Shown here: one piece after another, positions 32,055-42,703 of the stretch | Position numbering within the stretch: the stretch's first letter is position 1 | Layout: the number at the start of each line of letters is the position of its first letter | NCBI RefSeq assembly: GCF_905475345.1 | Contig: NC_066591.1 | Location: forward strand, 7,587,501 to 7,651,500 | DNA length: 64,000 nt | Source of the DNA: Vespula vulgaris | Taxonomy: Eukaryota; Arthropoda; Insecta; Hymenoptera; Vespidae | Direction of reading: 5' to 3' | The notes under the pieces: model-generated | Database searches by the model: none | Seen by the model: the letters and a program-made list of their open reading frames with translations, nothing else | Told to the model about the DNA's origin: nothing | Translations under genes and position numbers: made by a program

Positions 32055-32057
<3 letters not shown>

Positions 32058-32566
32058 CACGTTCCCGCATGAAAGCCGATAATACCGTTAGACGAGTCGT
32101 AAACTTCGTTATAACTCCTTTGTTCGATTTCGATATATGATCGTTCCCAGTCCACTTGTAATTCTCGTTACCAGCACGATTGCTCCTCTAGAAGAACGTA
32201 ATTTAGTTGAACAACGTTTCGTAATCGGATTCCTCGATTCGCAGCGCGAAATACCGTCCAATATTTGCACTGACATATACATACGTAGCAATTAAATATA
32301 CATAGCAATTCGTTAGAGAAAATCCTGTGGAAAGAGCAAGAATATACACCTATATACACATATACATACATATTTATATATTTATATATTTATATATATA
32401 TTTACCTAAATATATATAACGTAGACGAAACGACTCGTTTGAGTCTGAAAATATTCAGGCTTAAAATCGATGATAAATCTTTATTTAAATAAGACCTTGA
32501 AAAGGAAAAAGAATAACAACAATAATAATAATACTAATACAAGAAGAAGAAAACAAGAAAAAAGAA

Positions 32567-32606
<40 letters not shown>

Positions 32607-32959
32607 CGACGCAGTTAGATGGCGCAAAAGAATTGCAGGAGAAGAAGTGGCCGCATGAAGTAACGCTTTTAAGGAATCTGCATGGGGTCGTTAACGGGAC
32701 GAGAAACGTATGCCAGTCGATCGTTTATGAATTATGCAAGAGAAAAGTAAGAGCTTTCGTCTTTGATTAAGTTCGGAACGAATGCGAGAGAATTTACGTT
32801 TTGCTGGACGGTAGATCTCCGTAGATCGATCGACACTTAAACTTTCGAGCTTTCATTATGCGGGACGTTTAATACAGTTGATCGGTGAACATGGTCGTTT
32901 ATTGTCAAGGGACGTTCGGTGTAACGCTCGTTTAATGCCAGGACCTCGAGCTTCGACCC
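32055..32959. other. Non-genic DNA with AT repeats
   Basis: Contains TATATTTA/TA repeats at 32362-32415 and (AAT)n then (AAAT)n at 32515-32606. The CpG-containing DNA at 32610-32950 has no consistent open frame. No gene. Confidence 0.5.
32515..32606 (+). repeat. (AAT)n and (AAAT)n repeats
   Basis: AAC/AAT trinucleotides, an AAG stretch, then about ten AAAT units at 32566-32606. Confidence 0.93.
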
Positions 32960-33002
32960 TTTCCTCTCTCTCTCTCTCTCTTTCTATCTCTATCACTATC
33001 TT

Positions 33003-33035
<33 letters not shown>

Positions 33036-33072
33036 ATCTCTCTTATACACATACACTCTCTCTCTCTCTATC
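32960..33072 (+). repeat. (CT)n microsatellite
   Basis: CT core with TATC, GC and CACA interruptions. Confidence 0.94.
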
Positions 33073-33084
33073 TGAACGAAGGTT

Positions 33085-33295
33085 TCGCACGGCAGTTGCT
33101 AATAGATTCGAAAGTGCGCAGCCCTGTCAATTCCATTATTAAGCCGCCGTTGGCACTATTCCGTTGCGGTGCAATTTCGGGACGTCCGGGTGAGATTGAA
33201 CGTGAACTAATTGCACCGTTGCGCACGACCCCTGACGAGAGCAGTCGATCTTGCGACGGGATTTCCACGCGTAACGTTTCTCTATACACCGTTAT
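33085..33295. promoter_or_regulatory. CpG-rich block with 10-bp inverted repeat
   Basis: GC-rich, high-complexity segment. CGGTGCAATT (33167-33176) and AATTGCACCG (33209-33218) are perfect complements separated by 32 bp. Open frames exist on both strands here, none recognisable. Possible regulatory element. Confidence 0.28.
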
Positions 33296-33296
33296 G

Positions 33297-33400
33297 TGTA
33301 TGTACATATATATAAAACTACATACGTACATACATATATCATGCATACATGCATACGTACACGCATACGCATATATATGCATCATATACATAGACATATT
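33297..33400 (+). repeat. (CATA)n/(TACG)n/(CATG)n compound repeat
   Basis: Degenerate tetranucleotide units with TA runs. It accounts for the Met/Tyr/Ile/His-rich frames here. Confidence 0.88.
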
Positions 33401-34038
33401 CCAAGAGTAACGTGCAGTAACAAACACGTTCGACCTCTACTACATACCTACAATCGTCATCTCGTGTTCTCTGTAGGGACTTTTAAACGAGCTTGGAATT
33501 CGAGACGAGTGAGTGTAAATTACAAGCACATGAGGTTACCCCCACCTGTTTCTTTTTTTTATCTCATCTCTTTCTCTCTGGTGGAACATTTTTAACGTAT
33601 TCGATATAGATAATTACTAAAAAAAAAAAAAAAAGTAAAAAAAAAAAAAGAAAAGATATTTCAGAGTGTAATCGAAAGAGAAATATTTCCACGTTTCACG
33701 GACTAGGAGATGATATATAATAACGCTGCTTCATAGAAGAGGGGTATAATTGAATCGATATACTTAAGGTAATATAACAAAACACGTTCGATCGATAGAT
33801 GCATCGATCGTTGCTCTCAGACACCGATAAGTAACCTGTAAACTCGGCTTATTGTGAGACAAGTTAATTAAATGGATAGAGCGTAGCACATGCCAATACT
33901 TCAACTGGATACTTCATCTTTCGAGTTGAAACTGCTATACCGGAACAAGTTCAAGCTAGTAGTAGTAACCGCTACTGTAATGCGAACCGTATACTTTAAC
34001 CCTAAAAGCACCTGTCCTAAATTAGAAGAGCACCTACT

Positions 34039-34041
<3 letters not shown>
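33401..34041. other. Non-genic DNA
   Basis: Poly-A tracts at 33619-33655, otherwise ordinary. The frame at 33890-34144 runs into the CT array and is not credible. Confidence 0.5.
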
Positions 34042-34101
<60 letters not shown>

Positions 34102-34106
34102 TTCTC
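34042..34106 (+). repeat. (CT)n microsatellite
   Basis: About 28 perfect CT units. A short CT run also lies at 34306-34323. Confidence 0.95.
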
Positions 34107-34470
34107 TTCACGAACGATCGGTTCTCCATGTTGTCTCTATCTAAGCTTCTTCATACTTTCCAACGTGCTTGCTGTAATTTTATCGAGTACAATCAGTTCT
34201 TTGTTTATCTGTGGATAAACCTGTTTAAACAAAATTTTGTTTTTTAATACGATTCGATCGAATTGAATAAAAGGAGTTTATGGAAACAATTGGATTCGCA
34301 TATGTCTCTCTCTCTCTCTCTCTTACTCTATCTGGAAATCATATTCTTAATCCTTTTAAAACGATTCAGTCTCGTGCTTTACGACTATTGAAGCAATGAA
34401 GCTTCGTGCCGCATCGTCGAAGATATTAGCAATCAAAGCTCGGAATCGTGCCCAGGGCTACTGTGACGAA

Positions 34471-34549
34471 GAGGAGAGGGAGAAAGAGAGAGAGAGATAG
34501 ATAGATACATAGATAGATAGAGAGACAGAGAGAGAGAGAGAGAGAGAGT
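34471..34549 (+). repeat. (GA)n/(GATA)n microsatellite
   Basis: GA, then GATA units, then GA. Confidence 0.94.
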
Positions 34550-35122
34550 GGGACGATAATAGCACGGTGTCGATCGCGTTTGTCGCTCGACGGATACGAT
34601 CCAACGCGTCGTAATTACAAGGATAGCGTGGAGAAGCCCTCGGATAGCGAGCCCTAGACAATTATTACGTAGGGCGCGAAGATACGCAATAGATCGCATC
34701 GAAACGGTCCGATTTTCGATGGCTACGGCACGTTACGGTTAACCCAGAACGACCAATTAATTGCGACGGTTTCTCGTTTAACGCAAGATTCCTATCATCG
34801 ATACTTCCTGACTTCGATCGCTATGTGCTCGATAAGAGATTCCGTACGTATTTATTTATTTTAAGTATCATCCAATACGAATTTAACAACAATACGATTA
34901 GAATTATTTATTTATTATTTCTTTTCTATGTCTTGTTTCTATAATTCGATTTGATTTTTCTGCTGATCATATGTTCATGATTAGCGAGATAGTTATAGAA
35001 TTTCAACAAGTACTTAAGCAAATTATCATTTCCTTTTTTCTAATAATTTAACAAACACGATCAAATGGTTTTTTTTTTTTACGATATATAGAAAATTTGC
35101 ATGAGATAAATATCGACAAATT

Positions 35123-35156
<34 letters not shown>

Positions 35157-35406
35157 AATGGACAAGATCTTTCATAGATTCTTCAACTTTGACAGAAACG
35201 AAAAATGTTCGATAGAAAGAATAGACGATAGAATAGAGAGAATAATACGTGTGTGTACATCTGTATGTGTGCGCTGATATCATGAGCTAGGGATACGCCT
35301 AACACTCCCCCACGTTCTAAACCTTGCGCACGAGTTATCCGATTGTTTTTGCGGCCATTGTTCCACCATTAGCATCGAACGATTCAACGGAAAGTTTCGT
35401 TTTCAG
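34550..35406. other. CpG-rich block then AT-rich DNA
   Basis: 34555-34800 is CpG-rich and high-complexity, with no frame favoured. 34850-35120 is AT-rich. (CT)n lies at 35121-35149. No gene. Confidence 0.45.
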
Positions 35407-35646
35407 GAATTGCCAGAGTTTCGAAATGGATGGGCCGCAGGCGACTGTAGACTCCCTATCCCTCCACCTCCTCCCCCCTCCTCTACATCGTACGTCCTCT
35501 CTTTCCTCTTCTCTATCCTTTACTCGACCGTTCGGCCTAGTCTCGTTGGTCTACCGCATGGGAAAGGCTACCACACCACACCACACCACCACCACCATCA
35601 CCATCACCAACCATACACCATCCTCTTTTATCGCTTTTGGCGATGA
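35407..35646 (+). CDS. Candidate terminal exon, Pro/His-rich, weak
   Basis: GTTTCGTTTTCAG (acceptor AG at 35405-35406) precedes 79 open codons starting ELPEFRNGWAAGDCR, then a proline run, a hydrophobic stretch and a histidine run coded by the CACCA/CATCAC repeat at 35569-35620. AATAAA lies at 35810-35815. A second frame is open over the same DNA, and the His and Pro runs are simple repeats, so chance is a strong alternative. Product not recognised. Confidence 0.12.
   Translation, partial: ELPEFRNGWAAGDCRLPIPPPPPPSSTSYVLSFLFSILYSTVRPSLVGLPHGKGYHTTPHHHHHHHHQPYTILFYRFWR
35569..35620 (+). repeat. (CACCA)n/(CATCAC)n repeat
   Basis: CACCA pentamers pass into CCA and CATCAC units. Confidence 0.9.
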
Positions 35647-36778
35647 TCGCTCTTTTTTCGTCTATTCTCTCACGTCTACGAAGATACCAAAGTAAAAACT
35701 ATGACCTCGATGGAATTTCGATCGTCGTCCCTTTTGATCGACGTCGATTCGATTCGACTTCGTTCGTCAAAACGTATAACTCGTAAATCTTATATCGAAT
35801 ATTTTATAAAATAAATGCTTTCGTGTATAAAACGATGTATATATAATATATATATATAGTTAATAATGTAATGACAAACAACACCGACACATGAAAACCA
35901 ATAACGTTTTCCATAAAGCTTGAGTTAATGAAAGCATTAATCGCCTTATTATCGGATATCGTTATCGAGATTTTAAGCTAAATACTGATCAATTAAATAC
36001 TCACTCGTTTGAAAAGTAGATAAATATATATATGCGCGCACCCGCATACACACATTTACACATACACTTATGTATATGTACGTCTGTGGTTAGACGATAG
36101 CTCGATCTCATTTACAGTTAATTCGATTTATAAACGATGTTTCTTTTTTATGGTCTCTTTTTCATTTCAATTCAATTAAAACTTTTACAAGAGTAATGTA
36201 CCTTCCTTTTTCTCCCTTTCCGTTTCTTTCTTTCCTAGCTGTCAATCTATCCTATTCGATGAAGTCTCCTACTAAATGAAAAAGCAAAAATACGTCCTTT
36301 AACGTTTTTTCTCGTTTTTTTTTCTCTTCTCTTTTTACTTTCTCTTTTTTTTCTGTTTTCTTTTTCCCTTCCTCTCTCACAACATTGACGTCTCACACGA
36401 GACATCGAAGAGTCGAAAGTTTCGAGTTATCCAAAGGGAACAAAAAATTTACGAAACTTTACCAAGCTTTTCCAAAGAGAATCACGACGATAGTTACCGA
36501 TAAAATCCTTAATATTTTCATTTCAATATCCTCCATTAATTATAACTGTACCAATTAGACTAATACCGATATAAACGAATATCATGATAAATTTTTAATA
36601 AACGGATCATATTCCGGATTACACTCAACAAATTATTAATTTGCCATTTCTAAGACGGACATAAAGTTATTTATATGGCCAGATCTTTTATATTTTCAAG
36701 AATATTCTCAAATTCACATTGCCGCATGTATTTTCGGAGAAAACGCATTTCGCGTATTTCATTGCGCTGTGAAACGCG
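35647..36778. other. AT-rich non-genic DNA
   Basis: Contains TA runs at 35833-35862, a TA/GC/CA tract at 36026-36085 and T-rich pyrimidine DNA at 36290-36380. No gene. Confidence 0.55.
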
Positions 36779-36866
36779 TTGAGAGAGAAGAAAGACAGAT
36801 AGAAGGAGAAAGAAAGACAGAGAAAAAGAGAGAAAGAGAGAGAAAGAGAGAGAGAAAGAGAAAGTA
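36779..36866 (+). repeat. (GA)n/(GAAA)n tract
   Basis: Purine tract of GA and GAAA units, followed at 36915-36952 by a degenerate (CGA)n run. Confidence 0.93.
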
Positions 36867-37274
36867 TGACGGGGAGAGAGTTCTTTATGGCTTTCGTCGC
36901 CTCTCCTTTTTCGACAACGACGACGCCAACGTCGACGTCTACGACGACACATTCCACGGTCTTTCCAATCTCCATCTCTTCAGGACCTTCGTTCTTCTTT
37001 CCTCCCTTTCTCACTCTCCATGACCCCTCCTTCCTCGTATTTCTTCCAACATTTTTCCATCTCCTTTATGGTCTTTCTCGTTCGTTCCTTTCCGTACCTT
37101 GTAAGACTGGATTTTACTTTTAAGGTGCTATCGCTCTTCCGCCACTTTTCGTAATAGCTCCTAATTAAATTTCCACCTTTTCTCTTCTCCGATAACTGAA
37201 TTTCGCATCGTCGACCTTACTTTTCTCAACGAAATTACAATAACATCGGTTTCACACTGCGTTTAATTTCTTTT

Positions 37275-37276
37275 TG

Positions 37277-37309
<33 letters not shown>

Positions 37310-37475
37310 TTTTCTTTTTTCTTCTCATCGTTAAAATTTTATGGTGTTAATAGTACTCGAAAGTTTTCTTTTTTTCTTCCATTTCTTTCTTCTTCTTCTT
37401 CTTTTTCTGGTTCTTCTTTACTTCTACTTCTTCTTTTTCTTCTTCTTCTTGTTTTTCTCCTTCTTCTTCTTGTTG
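37275..37475 (+). repeat. (CT)n and (CTT)n tracts
   Basis: CT core at 37276-37303 and a long CTT array at about 37365-37472. Confidence 0.92.
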
Positions 37476-37634
37476 CACTTAATAACAATGTAAATAAAGA
37501 AAATCGTACGTAGGAAGGATTGTAAAGTTCTTGCTATTAAATGATTAATGTCCTATAACTTTGGTAGTAACTACTTCGGGTACTTTGTCCAATGAGTAAA
37601 TCCCAAGAGGCTTTATGCGCAACGTTAATTATCG

Positions 37635-37663
37635 ACACACGCGCGCGAGTACGTACACACACA
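37635..37663. repeat. CA/CG/GT alternating tract
   Basis: ACACACGCGCGCG (37635-37647) and GTACGTACACACACA (37649-37663) alternate purine and pyrimidine with one break, so the tract is Z-DNA-prone. Confidence 0.75.
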
Positions 37664-37909
37664 GTTTGAGAATTATTACAAGTATTAGAAGTGATTAGTT
37701 GAGAATCTAAATCACATATCGAAGGGATAAAGTATAAAAGAAAATATCAATATAGTTTTCCGTGTCATCGAAGAATAACCATCGACAATCTATACGACAA
37801 GATAACATGAATTTCCAACAGAAATAAATTTCGTACGATTTTACTTGATCCTTTTACTTTACCAATGGAAGAATCAATTTTCGGTCCTTCACAATAACTT
37901 GTATGTCCC

Positions 37910-38263
37910 ATGAAAAATACTATTCTCGTTCGTATACACTTTCCTATATGTAGAGTCTACACCTACAAACTGTTCACCTTTGTATCGAGTTTCTCGCGTG
38001 TCGGTAATATCATACATCACGTATTTACAGAGGCTTTCGACTCAGAATTTTCCATTTTTCTTCGAATGTGCGAAGCGTGTTGCTCGCATTTCGCTGACCT
38101 CCACCCTATGTTTATTATTGGTGTAAATGTTTTTATCCAGTTACACGTGTTTACTTTAATCTCTTTATGTACATACGTGCGTGTGTATATAAGTATATGC
38201 GTCAGAAATGATTCATACGAAGATATTTATCGTTTATCAATTATTTGTTTACATTTAAAATAG
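37910..38263 (+). CDS. Unrecognised 117-codon ORF, probably chance
   Basis: True ATG start (MKNTILVRIHFPICR...). This is the longest non-repetitive ATG-initiated ORF in the window. It is hydrophobic and Cys/Phe/Ile-rich (MCEACCSHFADLH in the middle), with no motif I can assign and no clear membrane topology. A GTGAGT lies at 38269, just after the stop. AT-rich composition and lack of context favour a chance ORF. Confidence 0.12.
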   Translation: MKNTILVRIHFPICRVYTYKLFTFVSSFSRVGNIIHHVFTEAFDSEFSIFLRMCEACCSHFADLHPMFIIGVNVFIQLHVFTLISLCTYVRVYISICVRNDSYEDIYRLSIICLHLK

Positions 38264-38500
38264 ATGGGTGAGTCTCTACGTTTGGTTTAACCAAACTATT
38301 CTTTTGCTTTCTAAAAATTATATAATATAAAAAAGTAACAATATATATGATTATTATATATGATTACTGGTATAACAGTTATATTTAGTGTAGCATAATT
38401 ATACTATATACATATAAAACTTATACTTGAAAAAATTTCAATACGAAATGAAAACTAATTCTCCGTCGATAAAATAAATGAAAATTTACAAAATACAGAT

Positions 38501-38537
<37 letters not shown>

Positions 38538-38815
38538 ATTGTATGACCTCAAATTTACATAACATTATAGAAAGGTAAACTCACGATTCTCACGAGTAAA
38601 CTTATGGACTTCATGATTATTCACAATATAAACAACACACGATAATTGATCGATCATTGAAATATATTTCATATACATGTTTACTACACATAAACGTATT
38701 TAGTATATAGTATTCTATGAACATATATGAAGAGGTATATGGCTAAAAAGAAAAAAAAATGTCATCTTGTATGTGCATATATATAAATACATATACAGAC
38801 ATACATGTTTGGAGA
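38264..38815. other. AT-rich non-genic DNA
   Basis: Includes (CA)n(TA)n at 38501-38538. Nothing else seen. Confidence 0.6.
38501..38538 (+). repeat. (CA)n(TA)n microsatellite
   Basis: About nine CA units followed by about ten TA units. Confidence 0.95.
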
Positions 38816-39120
38816 AAAGCTATGGAAACCGCGAACGCTTTGCGGACGATGCGGAACGGTAGGATAGAGGCAGTTTCCATCCCAACGTCGTCATTTAGCC
38901 GGTCGCGTCACACCGAATGATCCGACGTCCGCTACATGCCAAGCTAATCGGCCGTGAAGTGGCTGTACCCTTGCTAAATCATGGGCCGACCACACCGAGC
39001 CAAGCCACGGCCCGGACCTATCCAATCAGAAACAATCGCAATTACAATCACGCATAATTGCATACACGTCGGCCGTGCATATGATTAGGTTAAGTTTCCA
39101 CGATAGAACACGAATCACCT
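38816..39120. promoter_or_regulatory. GC-rich, enhancer-like block
   Basis: About 300 bp of high-complexity, GC-rich DNA in AT-rich surroundings. Visible words are AACCGC and ACCACA (Runt-type), a CCAATCA box (near 39021), AATTAC and CATAATTGCAT (homeodomain/POU-like, 39053-39063), and TCGGCCGTG twice (38948-38956 and 39069-39077). All frames are interrupted, so it is non-coding. It is the best conserved-non-coding-element candidate in the window, but conservation cannot be tested here. Confidence 0.35.
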
Positions 39121-39565
39121 ACTGTCCTTCGATGTCAATTTTTTCTTTTGTTTTTTTTCCTTTTTTCATTCATTTACTACATAAAATTTCATTTAGGATA
39201 ATAGAATGAGATACAAGTACGCATGCATGCAAGTAAATAGATAGTATGAGATACATAGTATGTACATAGGTAGATACCTGACAAAATATTTCTATTTGGC
39301 ACAAATAATTAATAAATATTCAATTATCGTAATAATCATTCAAGGATAATAGAAAAAGAAAAAGGATTTAATATCACTCTGTATTATCATCTCTTGTCAA
39401 AAATATTAAATAATCTCTATTGATACAATCTCATCTCATCAACTTAAAAATCTTCTTATCATTAACGAAACAATGTTGGAATAATTTTTACAAAATTTAC
39501 GATTACGATCGTTAAAGTTCCATCAGCAATTGATGAATAATAATAAGACGAAAAATGAGAGAGAC

Positions 39566-39596
<31 letters not shown>

Positions 39597-40350
39597 AAAG
39601 GGGTGGATAAGAGATACAAGAAGAATCTTCTTTGCCTTGTGCCTCTTTAATCGCGCTGGAAAAGGTGTCGACTTAAGAGGCAACGGAAACGACGAGAATC
39701 GGAAGCAGCCGATCCATTTGAAGTACCGACGAGAAGAAGAGGAAGAGAAGAAGAGAGGAAGAGAAATGGAGGAGAGGGTAGTGCAAAGGAAACTAAAGGA
39801 GGGGATTGGATAGATGGATCGGCTGCGTTACACCGTCTGTCGCGGTTATTTTTGAAGCTCTTGAAAGTGGAGGTCTAAGAAACGATGGATCGGATTGAAT
39901 GTAATGTATATGTACGATCTACATATACGTGTATGCAATTAGAAAGAGATAGGAAGAAAAAGAAAGAGAAAGAGAGAGAGAATAAGGATTTCAGTCTTAC
40001 GGATTTCCGGACGAAGACGTCGTATCCTCGTCTTAGACGGAAATAAAAGCGACGACGGTTCGATAGTCAACTTTGTCCGTTACATACATATATGTACCGC
40101 ATTATTCTTCTCAAAGTAAGCACGAGCCGATTGTAAAACGCCACGTCTGGCAAATCCCATTAACCGTTTTACTCCCTATTGTTACCACGCTCGTAAGATT
40201 TCCTTCTACGAGCGTGCAAATAGGATGACAGATCAAGCGGCGTTGTAATCGTTTCCGATAACGTTCAGAGTTCTGTTTTATATCGGGGGGCGTTTTTTAG
40301 TTGGATCATATCTAATACTTCTTCTCTTTCTATTTATCTATGTGTTTCTC
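39121..40350. other. Non-genic DNA with two GA arrays
   Basis: (GA)n at 39555-39598 and 39952-39982. CpG-containing unique DNA lies at 39640-39860 and 40000-40290. A minus-strand frame at 39462-39683 is GA-array translation. No gene. Confidence 0.5.
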
Positions 40351-40523
40351 GTCTACTTACAAAAAAAAAGAAAGAAAGAAAGAAAAAAAATGGAAACGTA
40401 CCTTTCCGAATTTACGGACAGACTTTATCAATCTATTTTTTCAATTATATGTACAAATATTTAAGTATATTCTTCAACAAATTTATTTCGTTCAAACGAA
40501 ACGTACGATGGAAGTTTCTTCGC

Positions 40524-40549
40524 AGCTGTCAGGTCTGCCACTGACAGCT
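40524..40549. promoter_or_regulatory. Inverted TGACAG-type sites
   Basis: AGCTGTCAG (40524-40532) and CTGACAGCT (40541-40549) are perfect complements around an 8-nt spacer. TGACAG is the core recognised by TALE homeodomain proteins (Meis/Homothorax, TGIF/Achintya). A small hairpin is the alternative reading. Confidence 0.4.
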
Positions 40550-40550
40550 T

Positions 40551-41185
40551 TTCCCGATATACTCCGTCTCCCAATTAAACTAGACATACCTACATTCTAA
40601 CCACGAATTCGTTCTACACATTTACGATCATTTTCGCCTAACTTCCAATTAGATATCGAATCAATGGAGATAGAAGAGCTTCTTCGTGGTATTAAATTAA
40701 ACGAAATTTTACCGACTTTACAATTATTTCTTTACGAATTACCTTACATTTTCTATCTTGAAAATTTAAACTAGAACGAGTATAATAAGATGTAATTCGC
40801 TGAGAGTTCGACTATCTCACTCTCTCTCTCTCTTTTTCTCTTTCTCTTAAAATGTAGTGTTATTACGCACGAAAGAACTCCAAGGCCATTCGTCGTCCCT
40901 GTCGTCGTTATAACGACGATCTCTCATACCTAGTCGTTTCTTAAACGACGCATTTACGTGACAAGGATACAAGTTAAATCAAGCTACCAAGTAAAAATCC
41001 TCCTTATTCCATCTCTCCAACTCTCTCCTTTTCTTTTTTTCTCTTTCTCTCGTTCTTCTTATTAAATCGAGTTGCAATTTTTCGAAAATATCAACCTTAC
41101 CGAGTTATCTTTCTTCGAGAGTCGTTCTTATCTATCTTCTATCTCCATTCTCTCTTCTTATTTCTCATCTTTCTCTTACAACAAA
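40551..41185. other. Non-genic DNA
   Basis: Unique AT-rich sequence with a short CT run at 40818-40850. Nothing else seen. Confidence 0.5.
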
Positions 41186-41204
41186 ATGAGAAAGAGAGAG
41201 AGAC

Positions 41205-41257
<53 letters not shown>
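41186..41257 (+). repeat. (GA)n microsatellite
   Basis: GA with one GACAGA and one GAAA interruption, then about 20 pure units. Confidence 0.95.
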
Positions 41258-41258
<1 letters not shown>

Positions 41259-41654
41259 GGTATAAGAGGTCATTCGTGAGGTTTCATAAAGGGACACGGT
41301 TCTTTGAATTTATCGTTGGCGGAAGAGGCTCCTCTACCGTAACTCCTAAGTCAGCAGTTGCGATTATTCTAATCTTTACTTCAGCAATTCTAATTTAACG
41401 TTGAGAGTATTACTATTACAAAATAATTCAAATTACCATACTATTTATTCGATATCAATGATAAATATATATCTTATAAATAATAAGCAAAACATTTTAA
41501 CAGACAATTTTGTAACAAGCGTTTATATCACAAAATCCGACACTTTGATTTACGTATTCATGTCTATTCGAATATAACTATAACTCTTCCTCTGAAATGA
41601 TTCTTTAAAAAGGTTAAAAAGGTTCTTTCTTTTTTCTTTTTTTTTTTTTTATTT

Positions 41655-41912
41655 TTGATGGTAGATAAAAACGGTAAGGATGCAAAGTTAAGAGCGAAAA
41701 CGTTTCCTGAAAGCGATTTCGTAAGACACCGTCGTGTCTTAAGGCGAATCCTTAAGCTTGGCCTACGCCAGCATCGTTCGTCTACGTCAGCAGCGACGAT
41801 TATTCCGTTCTTTGCGTCTCTTATTCCGATTTACCGCTCAAAGCCGCGTGAACTCACGAGGGCGGAATACCAGATAGTTACACTAAAGAAGAAAGATAGG
41901 AACGTTTGCTAA
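41655..41912 (+). CDS. Unrecognised ORF of about 84 codons
   Basis: ATG at 41658, stop at 41910-41912. Basic N-terminal half (MVDKNGKDAKLRAKTF..., then RHRRVLRRILKLGLRQHR), a short hydrophobic stretch (IIPFFASLIPIY) and a Lys-rich tail. It is not a repeat translation. It lies after a poly-T tract that could be a polypyrimidine tract, with GATGGTAG as a possible acceptor. Two overlapping hairpins lie inside it. No family recognised. Confidence 0.15.
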   Translation: MMVDKNGKDAKLRAKTFPESDFVRHRRVLRRILKLGLRQHRSSTSAATIIPFFASLIPIYRSKPRELTRAEYQIVTLKKKDRNVC

Positions 41913-41944
41913 AAGAGGACAGAGAAAGTTTATCGTTTAGAGAA

Positions 41945-41993
<49 letters not shown>

Positions 41994-42028
41994 CACTCTC
42001 TGTCTTTCTCTCTTTCTCTCTTATTCTC
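41945..42028 (+). repeat. (CT)n microsatellite
   Basis: About 20 pure CT units, then CTTT/CACT variants. Confidence 0.95.
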
Positions 42029-42304
42029 TTTCCTACTACCGACATAGATATCATCGGTTGGAAGGGTCAACGGTGAAACGAATTTTCTAAGATTTCTTTT
42101 ATCTTTAGAATTCTTTAAAATCTTACTATTTTCGAAATAACAGGTACTCGTTAAATTTGACTCGAGACGAATCGATAATAATTCAATTCGCATTATATTT
42201 AAATTTGGTTTATAATCGTCTATTTTTTTCCTCTTTGATCTTCGAAATAAATTCATAGGAAGTATCGATTTTCTGTCGTTAAGAACCAGACGATATCTGA
42301 TGGT
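41993..42304 (-). CDS. Candidate terminal exon, Lys/Asn-rich product
   Basis: On the minus strand CTCTTCTTTTTCAG is a near-ideal acceptor (AG at 42305-42306). It opens directly into a 103-codon frame (TIRYRLVLNDRKSILPM...) that stays open to TGA at 41993. The body is basic and hydrophilic and not a repeat until the last about 12 residues (KREREKDRE), which are coded by the CT/GA array. An internal ATG at 42256 would give 87 residues. No polyadenylation signal is evident nearby and no domain is recognised. Confidence 0.18.
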
Positions 42305-42499
42305 CTGAAAAAGAAGAGTTATTATTAATCTTGGTTAAACTTTAATATGTATTGGCAATTTTTTCGAAAATACGCGTAAGAGATGCAGGAAAGATAACGA
42401 ATAGTTCAAAATACAAAGATAGATAAGACCCCGTAGGACAATTTTCTCGAGACGGTCGAAAAGAAAGGGAAACGTTCAGACGCAAAGGGACTAGTGTAA

Positions 42500-42610
42500 A
42501 AAGATGAAAAAGAGAAAAGGTAAAAGGAAGAAAAAAATAAAGAAAGAAAAAAACGAAAAGAAAAGAAAAAGAAAAGGAAAAGAAAAAAGAAGTGTAGAAA
42601 AGAAGAAAGA
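42500..42610 (+). repeat. Purine-rich A/G tract
   Basis: AAAAG/GAAA variants. A second such tract lies at 43020-43082. Confidence 0.9.
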
Positions 42611-42703
42611 TGGCGCTAGAGAGGACCTCCCTGCTAGCACGAGATTCTTATAGTTCATAAAGCACTCGAAGTTACGTTGAAATCTTCGTATCTCGCTTGA
42701 CAG

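Noticed and set aside
39085..39100. GATTAGGTTAAG, considered as insect telomeric TTAGG repeat
   Set aside because: A single TTAGG only; no tandem array.
41856..41906. 51-nt minus-strand open piece between CTCTTTTAG and GTGAGT
   Set aside because: Very short, lies antisense to another open frame and has no independent support.
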